Of a stretch of 41,346 nucleotides of DNA, positions 30,823 to 39,301 are shown in pieces. The position numbers were made by a program, and so were the translations under genes. How positions within the stretch are numbered: the stretch's first letter is position 1; each line of letters opens with the position of its first letter. Below the pieces are notes generated by a model. It had not been told where the DNA came from, ran no database searches, and saw only the letters and a program-made list of their open reading frames with translations. The DNA comes from Actinomycetota bacterium (GTDB lineage: Bacteria > Actinomycetota > Acidimicrobiia > Acidimicrobiales > Ilumatobacteraceae), in contig JAPOJQ010000014.1 in assembly GCA_029978335.1 (NCBI GenBank), forward strand, positions 1-41,346, written 5' to 3'.

Positions 30823-31629
30823 TCACCGAGGGCGATTCACGATCGCGAAGGCGACGGCGGCCGCGTTACCAACGTTCAATGAGTCAACGCCGGTCGTGAT
30901 CGGTATGCGCACTGCCCGGGTTGCCGCGTCGATTACTGCGCGGTCGAGACCCGGACCTTCAGCACCGAGCAGCACGGCGAGCCGGTCGGGCACGGGAAGG
31001 GTCCAGATGTCGTGGGCGGTCGGGTCGGGTGTGAGTGCCCATGTCTCCCAACCGGCGAGGAGTTCAGCGAGGTGCTCCGGCCCGGTGGTGCGGATCACTG
31101 GTAGGTGCAGGATCTCACCCATCGACACCCGTACCGTGCGGCGGGTGTAGTGATCGATGCACGTGGGGTCGCAGATGATCACGTCGATGCCGAGGGCGTG
31201 AGCACTGCGGGCAATCGCGCCGAGGTTTTCCGGGTCGTTCAGCCCGTTGAGTACGGCGATGCGGGAGGCGCCAGCGATGATGGCGCGGGCGTCGTCGGGG
31301 GTGGGTGCAGGTCGTCGATCTGCTGCGGCAATGACCCCGCGGTGCAGGTCAAAACCGACGATCGTGCGCATGTCGTCGCGACTGACACGAATGATGGGCG
31401 TGGTGCCGGGCAGCGGATTGGTCAGGTCGCCAAGCACGCGGTCGGCTTTGGTGTCGATGAGAAGCACGGATCGGATGTGGTGATCCGATGCGATGAGACG
31501 GTCGAGGGCTTGTGGACCTTCGCAGACGAAGAACTCGTCACCTTCGATGCGACGACGTTCGACGGCGTCGGTCAGGTGTGCGTAGTCGGCGAGGAGGTCG
31601 TTGCTCGCCGTCACGTCGTCTGGAGTCAC
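30823..31629 (-). CDS. SpoU/TrmH-family RNA 2'-O-ribose methyltransferase
   Basis: In this 268-aa protein residues ~15-95 are an L30e-like RNA-binding domain (RRRIEGDEFFVCEGPQALDRL). The SPOUT knot region carries the three motifs LNDPENLGAIARSA (motif 1), LAVLLGAEGPGL (motif 2) and RIPITTGVDSLNVGNAAAV (motif 3). It methylates a ribose in rRNA or tRNA with SAM; the site is not predictable. The ATG overlaps the stop of the thioesterase gene (31626-31629), so the two are coupled. Confidence 0.92.
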   Translation of the reverse strand: MTPDDVTASNDLLADYAHLTDAVERRRIEGDEFFVCEGPQALDRLIASDHHIRSVLLIDTKADRVLGDLTNPLPGTTPIIRVSRDDMRTIVGFDLHRGVIAAADRRPAPTPDDARAIIAGASRIAVLNGLNDPENLGAIARSAHALGIDVIICDPTCIDHYTRRTVRVSMGEILHLPVIRTTGPEHLAELLAGWETWALTPDPTAHDIWTLPVPDRLAVLLGAEGPGLDRAVIDAATRAVRIPITTGVDSLNVGNAAAVAFAIVNRPR

Positions 31630-32045
31630 TTCGGAATAGGGATGGCGTAGGTGCCTTGGGCGGTGGCGGTTGGTTTGTCGTGTCGGTCATCGCACCAGAC
31701 GCGGACGGTGCCGACGATGCTGCGTCGGGTGACGATCTCGATCTCGCCGCGGGCCCACAGCACGTCGCCGACTGCCGGTCGAAGGAACCGAATGGAGAGT
31801 TCGCTGGTGAGCGCCATTTCTTCGATGCGACCGAGTCCGACGAACGCTGCGTACCAGAGCACGGCATCGGCGGCGGCGAATTGTGTTGGCCCGGAGATGT
31901 AGCCACCGGGGCGGATGCAGGTCTCATCGGGCACGAAGCGGCTGATCGCGTAGCCGTCGCCGATTTCGTGGCATCGGTGGTGTGACCCGGGGAACGAAGA
32001 CATGACGGCGGCGTTGATCGCGTCGACGGTGAGCGGGGTCGTCAT
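31626..32045 (-). CDS. PaaI-like hotdog-fold thioesterase
   Basis: In this 139-aa product the hotdog helix and strands are visible: RPGGYISGPTQFAAADAVLWYAAF (active-site helix region), ALTSELSIRFLRPAVGDVLWARGEI and SIVGTVRVWCDD. Single-domain hotdog enzymes of this type hydrolyse acyl-CoA. It is divergent from the MarR gene with 33 bp between starts and lies near acyl-CoA ligase and thiolase genes, fitting a fatty-acid or aromatic-acid role. Confidence 0.82.
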   Translation of the reverse strand: MTTPLTVDAINAAVMSSFPGSHHRCHEIGDGYAISRFVPDETCIRPGGYISGPTQFAAADAVLWYAAFVGLGRIEEMALTSELSIRFLRPAVGDVLWARGEIEIVTRRSIVGTVRVWCDDRHDKPTATAQGTYAIPIPK

Positions 32046-32078
32046 GGGTCCAACCTAGATCGCGCCACACTGGTGGCT

Positions 32079-32573
32079 ATGGCTCGGCTCGATGCGCGGC
32101 GTCTCGGTGTGTGGCGAGGGTTGCAGTCGCGCATCGCCGAGATTGAGCGATCGATTGACGCTGCGTTACGTGATGAGTGGGATATCCCGCTCAATTGGTT
32201 CGATGTGTTGGCGGCGTTGCAGCGGTTGGGCGGTGAGGCGCGTCCATCTGCGGTGGCTGCGGAATTGGGGATGCCGTTGTCGAGTGTGACCCGACGCTTT
32301 GATCGCCTTGAGGAAGATGGCTGGATCACGCGACGTCGTGCGCCGGACCTCGGTGATTTTCGCGCGATTGAAGTCTCGTTGACGCGTCGTGGCCGGAACT
32401 TGTGGCGGGCGATGAACGTGACGTATCGGCGTGCCGTGCAGGACTGGTTCGCCCGTGAGTTGACGGACGATCAGATCACGGTGCTCGATGAGGTGTTGGC
32501 GGTGCTCGCCCCCGTGATCGCTGCACCCGATCCGGGCGATGATGCGGACGCCGTGTTCGGCGACGTCCGCTAG
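32079..32573 (+). CDS. MarR-family transcription regulator
   Basis: In this 164-aa product the winged helix is clear: WFDVLAALQRLGGEARPSAVAAELGMPLSSVTRRFDRLEEDGWITRR (recognition helix SSVTRRFDRL), the wing DFRAIEVSLTRRG, then a dimerisation helix pair (RRAVQDWFARELTDDQITVLDEVLAVL). ATG at 32079 is preferred over GTG at 32073. It is divergent from the thioesterase gene and convergent with the acyl-CoA ligase gene, so it may respond to an acyl-CoA or aromatic ligand. The operator was not identified. Confidence 0.9.
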   Translation: MARLDARRLGVWRGLQSRIAEIERSIDAALRDEWDIPLNWFDVLAALQRLGGEARPSAVAAELGMPLSSVTRRFDRLEEDGWITRRRAPDLGDFRAIEVSLTRRGRNLWRAMNVTYRRAVQDWFARELTDDQITVLDEVLAVLAPVIAAPDPGDDADAVFGDVR

Positions 32574-32577
32574 CGCA

Positions 32578-34413
32578 TTAGGCGTCGGCGTACATCGCCT
32601 CGATCTGTTCGCCGTAGCGGGCGTGGATGCCGCGACGCTTGAGCTTCGAGGTGGGGGTCAACAGGTCGGAGTCGGGCATCCACTCTTCGCCCAGCAGGGT
32701 GAATTTCTTGATCTGTTCGACTTGAGCGAATTTGGTGTTGACCTCGTTCACGCCGGCTTGCACGGCGGCGATCACATCAGGATCGTTGGCGAGATCGGCG
32801 AGGCTCATGCCTTCCTTGCCGTTGGCAGCAGCCCACACGGGTGCGGCTTCTGGGTCGAGGACGAGCAGTGCCGAGATGAACTTTCGGTTGTCGCCGATGG
32901 CGCAGGCTTGTCCGACAACGGGGATCATCTTGAGGGCAGCTTCGAGGTTGGCGGGGCTGATGTTCTTGCCGCCTGAGGTGATGATGAGTTCTTTCTTGCG
33001 GTCGACGATCTTGAGGTAGCCGTCTTCGTCGAGGATGCCGATGTCGCCGGTGTGGAACCAGCCGTCGATGAGTGCTTCGGCGGTCTTCTCGGGGGCCTTC
33101 AAGTAGCCCTGGAAGATGTTGCCGCCGCGGGTGAGCACTTCGCCGTCGTCGCCGAGTTTGACTTCCATGCCGGGGCACGCCTGGCCAACGAAGCCGGGCT
33201 TGTTGGCTTTCGGGCTGAACGTGAGGGGGCCGGTGGTTTCGCTGAGGCCATAGATCTCGGCGAGGTTCACACCGATGGCGTTGTACCACTCGAGGATTTC
33301 AGCGGGGATTGGTGCAGCACCGGTGATGGCGATGCGGATTTCGTCGAGGCCGACGAGGCCTCGCACTTGGGCGAAGGCGACGGCGTCGAGGAAGGCGAGG
33401 GTTTCGCGCTGCTCATCGGTGATGGTGCCGGCTCGTTCGGCGCGCTTGATCTCCATGGCTGCGGCGACGCCGTCGTTGAAGGCTTTTGACTTCTCTGGGT
33501 CGGCGGAGAGGGCGGCATTGACGCCGGCGTAGATCTTTTCGTAGACGCGTGGGACGCCGAACATCATCGTCGGGTGCACTTCACGCAGGTAGGCGGCGAG
33601 CAGTGCGGCGTCGGGGCAGCAGGTGACTTCGAAGCCGATGACCATCGCTTGGTAGTGGGTGGTGACGCGCTCGGCGATGTGGGCCATGGGCAGGTAGCTC
33701 ACGGCTTTCCACGTGTGGAGGTCGTCTTCTTCGAGCACCTCACGCAAGATGTTGATGGCGTAGATGACGTTGTATTGGCTGACCATCACACCTTTGGGCG
33801 GGCCGGTGGTGCCGGAGGTGTAGATCAAGGTGGCGAGGTCGTCGGGGCTGGTGACGTCTGCGAGGGTGTCGAGGTCGGCTTCGCCGTTGGCGAGCAGTTC
33901 GTCGACGAGTCGGACGCCGTCGGGCAGGCCGCCGATGGGTGCTTCGAGGACGAAGATGTGTTCGACGAGTGGGAGTTCGTTGCGGATCTCCATCACTTTG
34001 GCGAGGAATCCGGCGTCTTCGACGATGATGACTCGGGCTTCTGCGTGGCTGGCGAGGTAGTGGATCTCTTCAGCTGATGATGAGTTGTAGATGCTGACGG
34101 GGGTGGCGCGCACGAATTGCGCACCGAGGTCGAGCCAGTGGAAGTCGGGCCGGTTGCGCATCATGAGCATGACGCGTTCGCCGGGTTCGACGTCGAGGGC
34201 TTGGTAGCCAGCGGCGGCGCGGGCGGCGAGGGTGCGGACGTCGCCGATGGTCCAGGTGTTCCATGTGGCTTCGGCGGCACCGGGGGTGCTGGCCATGGAG
34301 CGCAGAAGAATGTCGTTGGGTCGCTCGGCGGCGACGGCGAGAAACTCCATTGGCACGGTGCGGCCTTCGCTCATGGCGTGGAGTTGGTCGATGGAGGCGC
34401 GGGGGCTGCTCAT
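32578..34413 (-). CDS. Long-chain fatty acid--CoA ligase (AMP-binding)
   Basis: The 611-aa product is the length of the FadD15/ACSBG-like group. Core motifs: P-loop IYTSGTTGPPKGVMV, LPMAHIAERVTTHYQAM, ITGAAPIPAEILEWYNAIG, YGLSETTG (A5), WFHTGDIGILDEDGYLKIVDRKKELIITSGGKNISP (A8 hinge) and a C-terminal Lys-containing domain ending SKLKRRGI. It activates fatty acids to acyl-CoA through an acyl-AMP. It is divergent from the thiolase gene across a 90-bp promoter region, so the two are probably co-regulated in beta-oxidation. Confidence 0.93.
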   Translation of the reverse strand: MSSPRASIDQLHAMSEGRTVPMEFLAVAAERPNDILLRSMASTPGAAEATWNTWTIGDVRTLAARAAAGYQALDVEPGERVMLMMRNRPDFHWLDLGAQFVRATPVSIYNSSSAEEIHYLASHAEARVIIVEDAGFLAKVMEIRNELPLVEHIFVLEAPIGGLPDGVRLVDELLANGEADLDTLADVTSPDDLATLIYTSGTTGPPKGVMVSQYNVIYAINILREVLEEDDLHTWKAVSYLPMAHIAERVTTHYQAMVIGFEVTCCPDAALLAAYLREVHPTMMFGVPRVYEKIYAGVNAALSADPEKSKAFNDGVAAAMEIKRAERAGTITDEQRETLAFLDAVAFAQVRGLVGLDEIRIAITGAAPIPAEILEWYNAIGVNLAEIYGLSETTGPLTFSPKANKPGFVGQACPGMEVKLGDDGEVLTRGGNIFQGYLKAPEKTAEALIDGWFHTGDIGILDEDGYLKIVDRKKELIITSGGKNISPANLEAALKMIPVVGQACAIGDNRKFISALLVLDPEAAPVWAAANGKEGMSLADLANDPDVIAAVQAGVNEVNTKFAQVEQIKKFTLLGEEWMPDSDLLTPTSKLKRRGIHARYGEQIEAMYADA

Positions 34414-34503
34414 CGCCCCAGTCTCGCATCTCAGTGTGACATTGGTCTACCGATGCGGTGGTTCGGTTTCGTCTTGGGGCGTTCTCTCCAGCATGATGGC
34501 GCG
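34414..34503. promoter_or_regulatory. Divergent promoter region of acyl-CoA ligase and thiolase
   Basis: The 90-bp gap carries CGCCCCA at 34414-34420 and its complement TGGGGCG at 34475-34481, that is, the same heptamer facing each start. This could be a pair of half-sites for one regulator serving both genes. No firm -10/-35 elements could be assigned. Confidence 0.3.
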
Positions 34504-35673
34504 ATGACTAACGCTGTGATCGTCGACGCCATTCGCACTCCGCTCGGGAAGCGCAACGGGAAGCTGAAGGATTGGCATCCGGTTGATCTTGCCGCCGAGA
34601 CGTTGAAGGCGCTGCAGGAGCGCAATGATCTCGATCCGTCGCTCGTCGATGACGTGGTGATGGGTTGTGTGATGCAGGTTGGTGAGCAGGCGGCGAACGT
34701 GGCTCGCAATGCCGTGTTGGCAGCGGGTTGGCCCGAAGAGGTCCCGGGCACGACGATCGATCGTCAGTGTGGATCGAGCCAGCAGGCTGCGCATTTCGCT
34801 GCTCAGGGTGTGATCGCTGGTGCGTATGACGTGGTGGTGGCTGCTGGTGTTGAGGTGATGACGCGGGTGCCGATGGGTGCGTCGATGATCGACGGCAAGT
34901 ACGGCTTTCCGTTTGGTCCGAAGGTCGGCGCTCGTTATGCCGATCAGGGTGGGCTGGTGCCTCAGGGCATTTCAGCGGAGTTGATCGCCGATCAGTGGGG
35001 CCTCACCCGTGAAGACCTCGACCGCTTCGGTATGCGTTCACAGCAGTACGCACGCCGGGCGACCGATGAGGGTCGGTTCGATCGCGAGATTTTGCCGGTG
35101 CTCGGTGCTGACGGCGAGATGATGCGGGTTGACGAGGGTTTGCGTGACACGACGATGGAGACGTTGGGCAATCTGAAGCCGTCGTTCCGAGCTGAAGAGG
35201 ATGGCGGTCGGGTGACGGCTGGCAACTCGAGTCAGATCACCGATGGTGCGTCGGCGTTGTTGATCATGAGTGAGGAGAAGGCGGCGGCGTTGGGGTTGAC
35301 GCCTCGTGCTCGGTTCGTGAACTTCTCGCTCGCTGGTGCTGATCCGCGGTTGATGTTGACGGCGCCGATCCCAGCGACGGCGAAGGTGTTGGCTCGTGCC
35401 GGGATGTCGATTGATGACATCGACCTGGTGGAGATCAATGAAGCGTTTGCGTCGGTGGTGTTGGCGTGGGAGAAGGAGTTCCATCCCGACATGGACAAGG
35501 TGAACCCGAATGGTGGTGCAATTGCGTTGGGTCACCCACTCGGTTGTTCGGGTGCTCGCTTGATGACGACGTTGTTGAACGAGTTGGAGCGCACGGGCGG
35601 CCGTTTTGGTTTGCAGACCATGTGTGAGGGTGGCGGCATGGCGAATGCAACCATCATCGAGCGTCTTGGCTGA
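34504..35673 (+). CDS. Acetyl-CoA acyltransferase (thiolase)
   Basis: In this 389-aa product all thiolase landmarks are present: the N-terminal AVIVDAIRTPLGKRNG, nucleophilic Cys in TIDRQCGSSQQA, EINEAFASVVLAWEK, GGAIALGHPLGCSGARL (catalytic His and second Cys) and a closing MCEGGGMANATII. It catalyses the last step of beta-oxidation or, in reverse, acetoacetyl-CoA formation. ATG at 34504 gives the canonical N-terminus. It is divergently paired with the acyl-CoA ligase. Confidence 0.94.
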   Translation: MTNAVIVDAIRTPLGKRNGKLKDWHPVDLAAETLKALQERNDLDPSLVDDVVMGCVMQVGEQAANVARNAVLAAGWPEEVPGTTIDRQCGSSQQAAHFAAQGVIAGAYDVVVAAGVEVMTRVPMGASMIDGKYGFPFGPKVGARYADQGGLVPQGISAELIADQWGLTREDLDRFGMRSQQYARRATDEGRFDREILPVLGADGEMMRVDEGLRDTTMETLGNLKPSFRAEEDGGRVTAGNSSQITDGASALLIMSEEKAAALGLTPRARFVNFSLAGADPRLMLTAPIPATAKVLARAGMSIDDIDLVEINEAFASVVLAWEKEFHPDMDKVNPNGGAIALGHPLGCSGARLMTTLLNELERTGGRFGLQTMCEGGGMANATIIERLG

Positions 35674-35699
35674 CCAGTGATCACGCTTTCCACAGGCTC

Positions 35700-35708
35700 T
35701 GGGGATAA
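35700..35708 (-). promoter_or_regulatory. DnaA-box-like 9-mer
   Basis: The reverse strand reads TTATCCCCA, one mismatch from the DnaA box TTATCCACA. It lies between the thiolase stop and the small gene at 35724. A weaker relative, CTTTCCACA (two mismatches), is at 35686-35694 on the forward strand. Confidence 0.3.
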
Positions 35709-35723
35709 CTGGGTGTGTTGTTG

Positions 35724-36002
35724 ATGAGCGTGGTGGCGGTGACGTTGGGCTCGGTGCTGTGGGTTGGTGCTGGCGTGGTGATGATGGTGGTGTTGTGGCG
35801 TGTCGGTATTGGCATGTTGCGGGCCTTCACCACGCCGTTGCCGCCGCCTCCACCGGCTGGTGAGATGCGTCGGGTGAACGTCAGGTATCGGTGTGGGGTA
35901 TGCGGGGTGGAGTTGCGGTTGACATTGGCTCCAGATGAGGATCCACCGCCGCCGAAGCACTGTCTCGAGGAAATGATCGTCACTGCACCCCTCTACGACT
36001 GA
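35724..36002 (+). CDS. Small membrane protein with Cys-rich C-terminal domain
   Basis: The 92-aa product starts MSVVAVTLGSVLWVGAGVVMMVVLW, one or two membrane helices. A Pro-rich linker (TTPLPPPPPAGEM) leads to a cytoplasmic domain with RYRCGVCGVELRLTLAPDEDPPPPKHC, a Cys3 cluster (CxxC plus a later Cys) suggesting a metal-binding ribbon. ATG at 35724 is used; TTG/ATG codons slightly upstream (35715) are alternatives. Its stop codon lies inside the 35998-36015 palindrome. Small ribbon proteins with this RYRC...LAPDE signature recur near this locus in related actinobacteria, from memory. Function unknown. Confidence 0.65.
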   Translation: MSVVAVTLGSVLWVGAGVVMMVVLWRVGIGMLRAFTTPLPPPPPAGEMRRVNVRYRCGVCGVELRLTLAPDEDPPPPKHCLEEMIVTAPLYD

Positions 36003-36015
36003 CATACCTGTCAGT
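35998..36015. repeat. Second copy of the 18-bp palindrome, one base different from 293-310
   Basis: ACTGACATACCTGTCAGT differs from the site at 293-310 by one base (T for G at position 8), leaving 7-bp arms around a 4-bp centre. It overlaps the stop codon of the 35724 gene and lies between two convergent genes, where an operator is not expected. A hairpin is possible but no T-run follows, so a terminator role is doubtful. Confidence 0.5.
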
Positions 36016-36019
36016 AGGT

Positions 36020-36036
36020 CACAGGCCTGTGGATAA
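36020..36036 (-). promoter_or_regulatory. Palindrome fused to a perfect DnaA box
   Basis: CACAGGCCTGTG (36020-36031) is a perfect 12-bp palindrome, and its right half runs into TGTGGATAA (36028-36036), which is TTATCCACA, an exact DnaA box, on the reverse strand. It lies in the 147-bp convergent gap before crgA. The gap also contains GTGTC (36104-36108)/GACAC (36117-36121) and TGTGGACGC (36084-36092). No gene was seen in 36003-36149. Confidence 0.45.
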
Positions 36037-36149
36037 CCCTGTGTGTTGGGTGCTGGGGACGATCAACGTCTGCCATGCGTCCCTGTGGACGCAGGTTGGT
36101 CACGTGTCCGAATCGTGACACATCAACGGTTTCGTGAGCGCTAGTGGGG

Positions 36150-36431
36150 TTATCGCCACTTGGTGGCGGTGTAGAGACCGCCGAGCACGGATCCGAGTCC
36201 GATGAGGAGCAACCAGTTGTTGCCGGCGAACACGAGGTTCCGAAGCATGATGACGATCACGCCGAGGATCAACAGGGTGAGCATGAGCACCGGGATCCAT
36301 GGTGGGCTGATCTTGGCGGCCTCGGGCACTGGCGGCGTGTAGCGCGACGACGCACCTGGTCCGGTGCTGGTCTGCTGGTCGCCGCCCTTGGGGGTGGTGC
36401 GACCGCCGGTCTTGCGCTTCGGAGGAGCCAC
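36150..36431 (-). CDS. crgA: Cell division protein CrgA
   Basis: The 93-aa product has a basic Lys/Gly/Pro/Thr-rich N-terminus (~45 residues), then two membrane helices: SPPWIPVLMLTLLILGVIVIM and NNWLLLIGLGSVLGGLYTA, separated by the short LRNLVFAG turn. This is the CrgA pattern. In mycobacteria and streptomycetes CrgA is a divisome component that contacts FtsZ, FtsI and other division proteins. The start is GTG at 36431. The position next to the pabA/trpG-type gene and pknB matches the conserved actinobacterial neighbourhood. Confidence 0.9.
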   Translation of the reverse strand: MAPPKRKTGGRTTPKGGDQQTSTGPGASSRYTPPVPEAAKISPPWIPVLMLTLLILGVIVIMLRNLVFAGNNWLLLIGLGSVLGGLYTATKWR

Positions 36432-36512
36432 GGTTTGCCAGTCTAGGCCGCTTGGGGGGTGTGCTCGCGCGGCGAAGGTGGTGAGTGGGCTGTGGTGACG
36501 GCAGGCTGTGGT

Positions 36513-37091
36513 GTGGCCCGCATCTTGGTGATCGACTCATACGACTCGTTCGTCTACAACTTGGTGCAGTATCTCGGTGAGATCGGCGCGGAGCCGGTGG
36601 TGTTTCGCAATGATGCGCTCAGCGTTGACGAGGCGGTTGCGTTGGCCCCTGATGGCGTGTTGGTGTCGCCGGGTCCTGGTCGTCCGGAGGATGCGGGAAT
36701 CATCGTCGAGTCGATTGGTGCGTTCGCCGATCGCGGTGTGCCGGTGTTTGGTGTGTGTCTTGGGCATCAGGCGATCGGGTACGCGTACGGTGCCGATGTG
36801 GTGCGGGCGCCTGAGTTGATGCATGGCAAGACCTCAGCGATTGTGCATGAAGGTGCGGGTGTGTTTGCTGGTCTCGAGTCGCCGTTGACGGCCACTCGGT
36901 ATCACTCGTTGGTGTTGGATCCGGCGACGGTGCCTGACGTGTTGTCAGTGACGGCGACGACGGGCGACGGGATGATCATGGGTGTGCGGCACCGCGAGGT
37001 TGATGTGGAGGGTGTGCAGTTCCACCCGGAGTCGATTTTGACGAGCGCCGGTCACGATCTGTTGCGCAACTTCGTCGCCCGCTGCTCGTGA
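36513..37091 (+). CDS. Class I glutamine amidotransferase, anthranilate/aminodeoxychorismate synthase component II
   Basis: In this 192-aa product the catalytic triad is visible: Cys in GVCLGHQAIGYAYG, His and Glu in VQFHPESIL. The family's LVIDSYDSFVYNLVQYLG, VLVSPGPGRPEDAG, HGKTSAIVHEGAGVFAG and ATRYHSLV are all present. It releases ammonia from glutamine for the chorismate-using partner (TrpE or PabB, not in view); sequence alone does not separate TrpG from PabA. GTG at 36513 yields the canonical N-terminus; upstream in-frame starts add an unrelated stretch. It is convergent with pknB, with 14 bp between stops. Confidence 0.92.
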   Translation: MARILVIDSYDSFVYNLVQYLGEIGAEPVVFRNDALSVDEAVALAPDGVLVSPGPGRPEDAGIIVESIGAFADRGVPVFGVCLGHQAIGYAYGADVVRAPELMHGKTSAIVHEGAGVFAGLESPLTATRYHSLVLDPATVPDVLSVTATTGDGMIMGVRHREVDVEGVQFHPESILTSAGHDLLRNFVARCS

Positions 37092-37105
37092 GTTCGTCGA
37101 CAGTG

Positions 37106-39253
37106 TCAGCCGCCGGCTGCGACGCTGGTCGAACTTGATGCCGACGGTGTTGACGTCGATGATGCCGGTGGGGCGATCGTGGTCGTTGTGGTCGTCGTTG
37201 TGGTCGACGTGCTCGTGGTGGTGGTTGGTTCGGGGGCGATGCCCACCACGATGATCACTTCGGTGCCTTTGTCGACTTCGGTGCCGCCATCGATCGACTG
37301 TTCCATGACGAGGCCGTCGTTGGGGTCTTCGGGATCGTCGAGGTCGCGGTATTCGACAACGGGTACGAGTTGGCGTGTGTCGTCGGTGAGCAGATCGAGC
37401 GCTTGCTGTTCGGTGGCGCCGATGAGCGGCGGCACGGTGGTCTTGCCTGGGCCCGATGACACGTACACGGTGATGTTGGAGCCGCGCTTCACAATGGTGC
37501 TCGGTGCTGGGTCGGTGCGGATGACGATGCCTTCGACGACCGTCGCGTCGACGATGCGTTCAACGGTGACGATGAGGCCGGTTTCGGTTTGCAAGAAGTC
37601 GACGGCGGCGGCTTCAGGTTGGTTGATGACGAGTGCGGGGACGGAGACTTCGTTGGGCCCACCGGAGACCACGATGAGCACGGGTTCGCTTTGACGGATG
37701 CGTTCGCCACCGGCGGGCTCAGTGCGGATGACGAGGCCGACGGCCACGTCGCTCACTTCGGTGGTGTCGCTCGTGGTGAACCCGCGTGAGACGAGTTGGC
37801 GGCGTGCTTCTTCGAGGGTGAAGCCGGCAACGTTGGGCACGGTCTGCAGGGCTTCGGTCGGGTTGTAGTACAGGATGACCGTGGTGCCTTCGACGACGAC
37901 GGTGCCGGCGGGTGGGTCGGTGCGGTGCACGAATTCTTCGGCGACGCCTTGGGCTTCTTCGGCGATGGCGCGTGGTTCGAGTCCGAGTTCTTCGAGTGCT
38001 GCGGTGACGGCAGAGAGTCGTTGACCGCTGTAGTCGTCGAGGACGCGGGTGGTGGCGTTGGCGTCGCTGGTGGCAAGGCTGCGATACAGCACGACGCCAC
38101 CGATGACGAGCAGTACCAGCGCGACGAATGCGGCGAGCGCATACCAACCGGTTCGGGGTGGCACGTCTTCGTAATAAGCGGCTTCGGACGATGACCCGGG
38201 CGGATATTTCGACATGTCGCCGGGCCCAGTGCGTTCGGCACTGATGGAGGGATTGCCGGGGATGTCGGGTCCGGCAAGTGAGCCGCCGGCGGCGGGGTTG
38301 ACGACGGTGGCGTCAGTGGCACCGATGGTGACACGGTTGACGGTGGTGGCGGCGCTCGGGTCGGCGTTACCGGCGGCGTTGGCCGGTGTGGTGGTGAGCG
38401 CTTCGGGGACCTGGCCGTTGCGGAATCGCTTGAGGTCGTCTCGTAGCCCTTGGGCGGTGGCGTAGCGGGCGTCGGGGTCTTTCGCCATGAGTTTGGCGAC
38501 GATCGCTTCGTAGGCCGGTGAGACGTTGGGGTTGTGGGTTGCGATCGGTGCGGCGGTGTCGTGGACTTGTTTGTAGGCGATGGCGACGGGGTTCTCGCCG
38601 GAGAAAGGGGCACGTCCGGCGACCATTTCGTACATGACGATGCCGAGTGAGTAGAGGTCGCTGCGTGGGTCGGGTTGGCCGCCTTGGGCTTGTTCGGGTG
38701 AGAAGTAGCTGGCGGTGCCCATGACGGATCCGACCTGGGTGAGGTTGGATTCGGTGGCGGAGTTCATGGCCCGGGCGATGCCGAAGTCGGCCACTTTGAC
38801 GATGCCGGTGGATCCGATGAGGATGTTGGCGGGTTTGATGTCGCGGTGTGCGAGGCCGGCGTCGTGGGCGAATCCGAGGGCGGCGGCGACTTCTGATGCG
38901 ATTTCGGCGGCTTGGGTGGCGTCGAGTTGGCGTCCGTTGCGGCAGATGTCGGCGAGGGTTCGGCCTTGGATGTACTCCATGGCGATGAAGTAGGTGCCTT
39001 CGAACTTGCCCCAGTCGTGGACGGCGACGATGTTGGGGTGGTTGAGGTTGGCGGCTGATTGGGCTTCGCGCCGGAACCGTTCAACGAATTTCGGGTCGAC
39101 GGCAAATTCGGGGAAGAGCACTTTGACGGCGACGTCACGGTCGAGCAGGAGGTCGCGGGCTAAGAACACGTCGGCCATGCCGCCGCGTCCGACTCGCCGC
39201 TGTATGCGGTAGCGGTCGTTGATCACCGTCGCGTTGGGGCCGTTGTCGCTCAT
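37106..39253 (-). CDS. pknB: PASTA-domain Ser/Thr protein kinase, PknB type
   Basis: In this ~715-aa protein residues ~15-278 are the kinase: P-loop GRGGMADVF, Lys in DVAVKVL, catalytic AHRDIKPANILI, DFGIARAM, activation segment with TQVGSVMGTASYFSPEQ. A ~90-residue linker leads to one membrane helix (~368-392, ALAAFVALVLLVIGGVVLY). Four extracellular PASTA repeats follow (~400-467, 472-535, 537-603, 606-674), which bind muropeptides or lipid II in known relatives, then a Thr/Ser tail (~40 residues). It regulates growth and division. ATG at 39253 or GTG at 39259 can start it. Unlike the usual actinobacterial order, it is separated from pbpA by toxin-antitoxin genes. Confidence 0.95.
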   Translation of the reverse strand: MSDNGPNATVINDRYRIQRRVGRGGMADVFLARDLLLDRDVAVKVLFPEFAVDPKFVERFRREAQSAANLNHPNIVAVHDWGKFEGTYFIAMEYIQGRTLADICRNGRQLDATQAAEIASEVAAALGFAHDAGLAHRDIKPANILIGSTGIVKVADFGIARAMNSATESNLTQVGSVMGTASYFSPEQAQGGQPDPRSDLYSLGIVMYEMVAGRAPFSGENPVAIAYKQVHDTAAPIATHNPNVSPAYEAIVAKLMAKDPDARYATAQGLRDDLKRFRNGQVPEALTTTPANAAGNADPSAATTVNRVTIGATDATVVNPAAGGSLAGPDIPGNPSISAERTGPGDMSKYPPGSSSEAAYYEDVPPRTGWYALAAFVALVLLVIGGVVLYRSLATSDANATTRVLDDYSGQRLSAVTAALEELGLEPRAIAEEAQGVAEEFVHRTDPPAGTVVVEGTTVILYYNPTEALQTVPNVAGFTLEEARRQLVSRGFTTSDTTEVSDVAVGLVIRTEPAGGERIRQSEPVLIVVSGGPNEVSVPALVINQPEAAAVDFLQTETGLIVTVERIVDATVVEGIVIRTDPAPSTIVKRGSNITVYVSSGPGKTTVPPLIGATEQQALDLLTDDTRQLVPVVEYRDLDDPEDPNDGLVMEQSIDGGTEVDKGTEVIIVVGIAPEPTTTTSTSTTTTTTTTTIAPPASSTSTPSASSSTSVAAGG

Positions 39254-39301
39254 GTTCACGTGGGGATCGTCGGTGACGTTTCCCGTGGCGAAAGGCTACC
39301 G

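Noticed and set aside
34117-34503. Long N-terminal extension of the thiolase gene
   Set aside because: It is the complement of the acyl-CoA ligase coding sequence; the ATG at 34504 gives the canonical thiolase N-terminus.
35998-36015. Rho-independent terminator for the convergent genes
   Set aside because: The stem is only 7 bp with a 4-nt loop and no T-run follows on either strand; near identity with a promoter-region site argues for protein binding.
37106-37230. Tandem DNA repeat at the 3' end of pknB
   Set aside because: It is the Thr/Ser codon run of the protein tail, without a fixed repeat unit; similar low complexity occurs at 27480-27600 in a lipoprotein.
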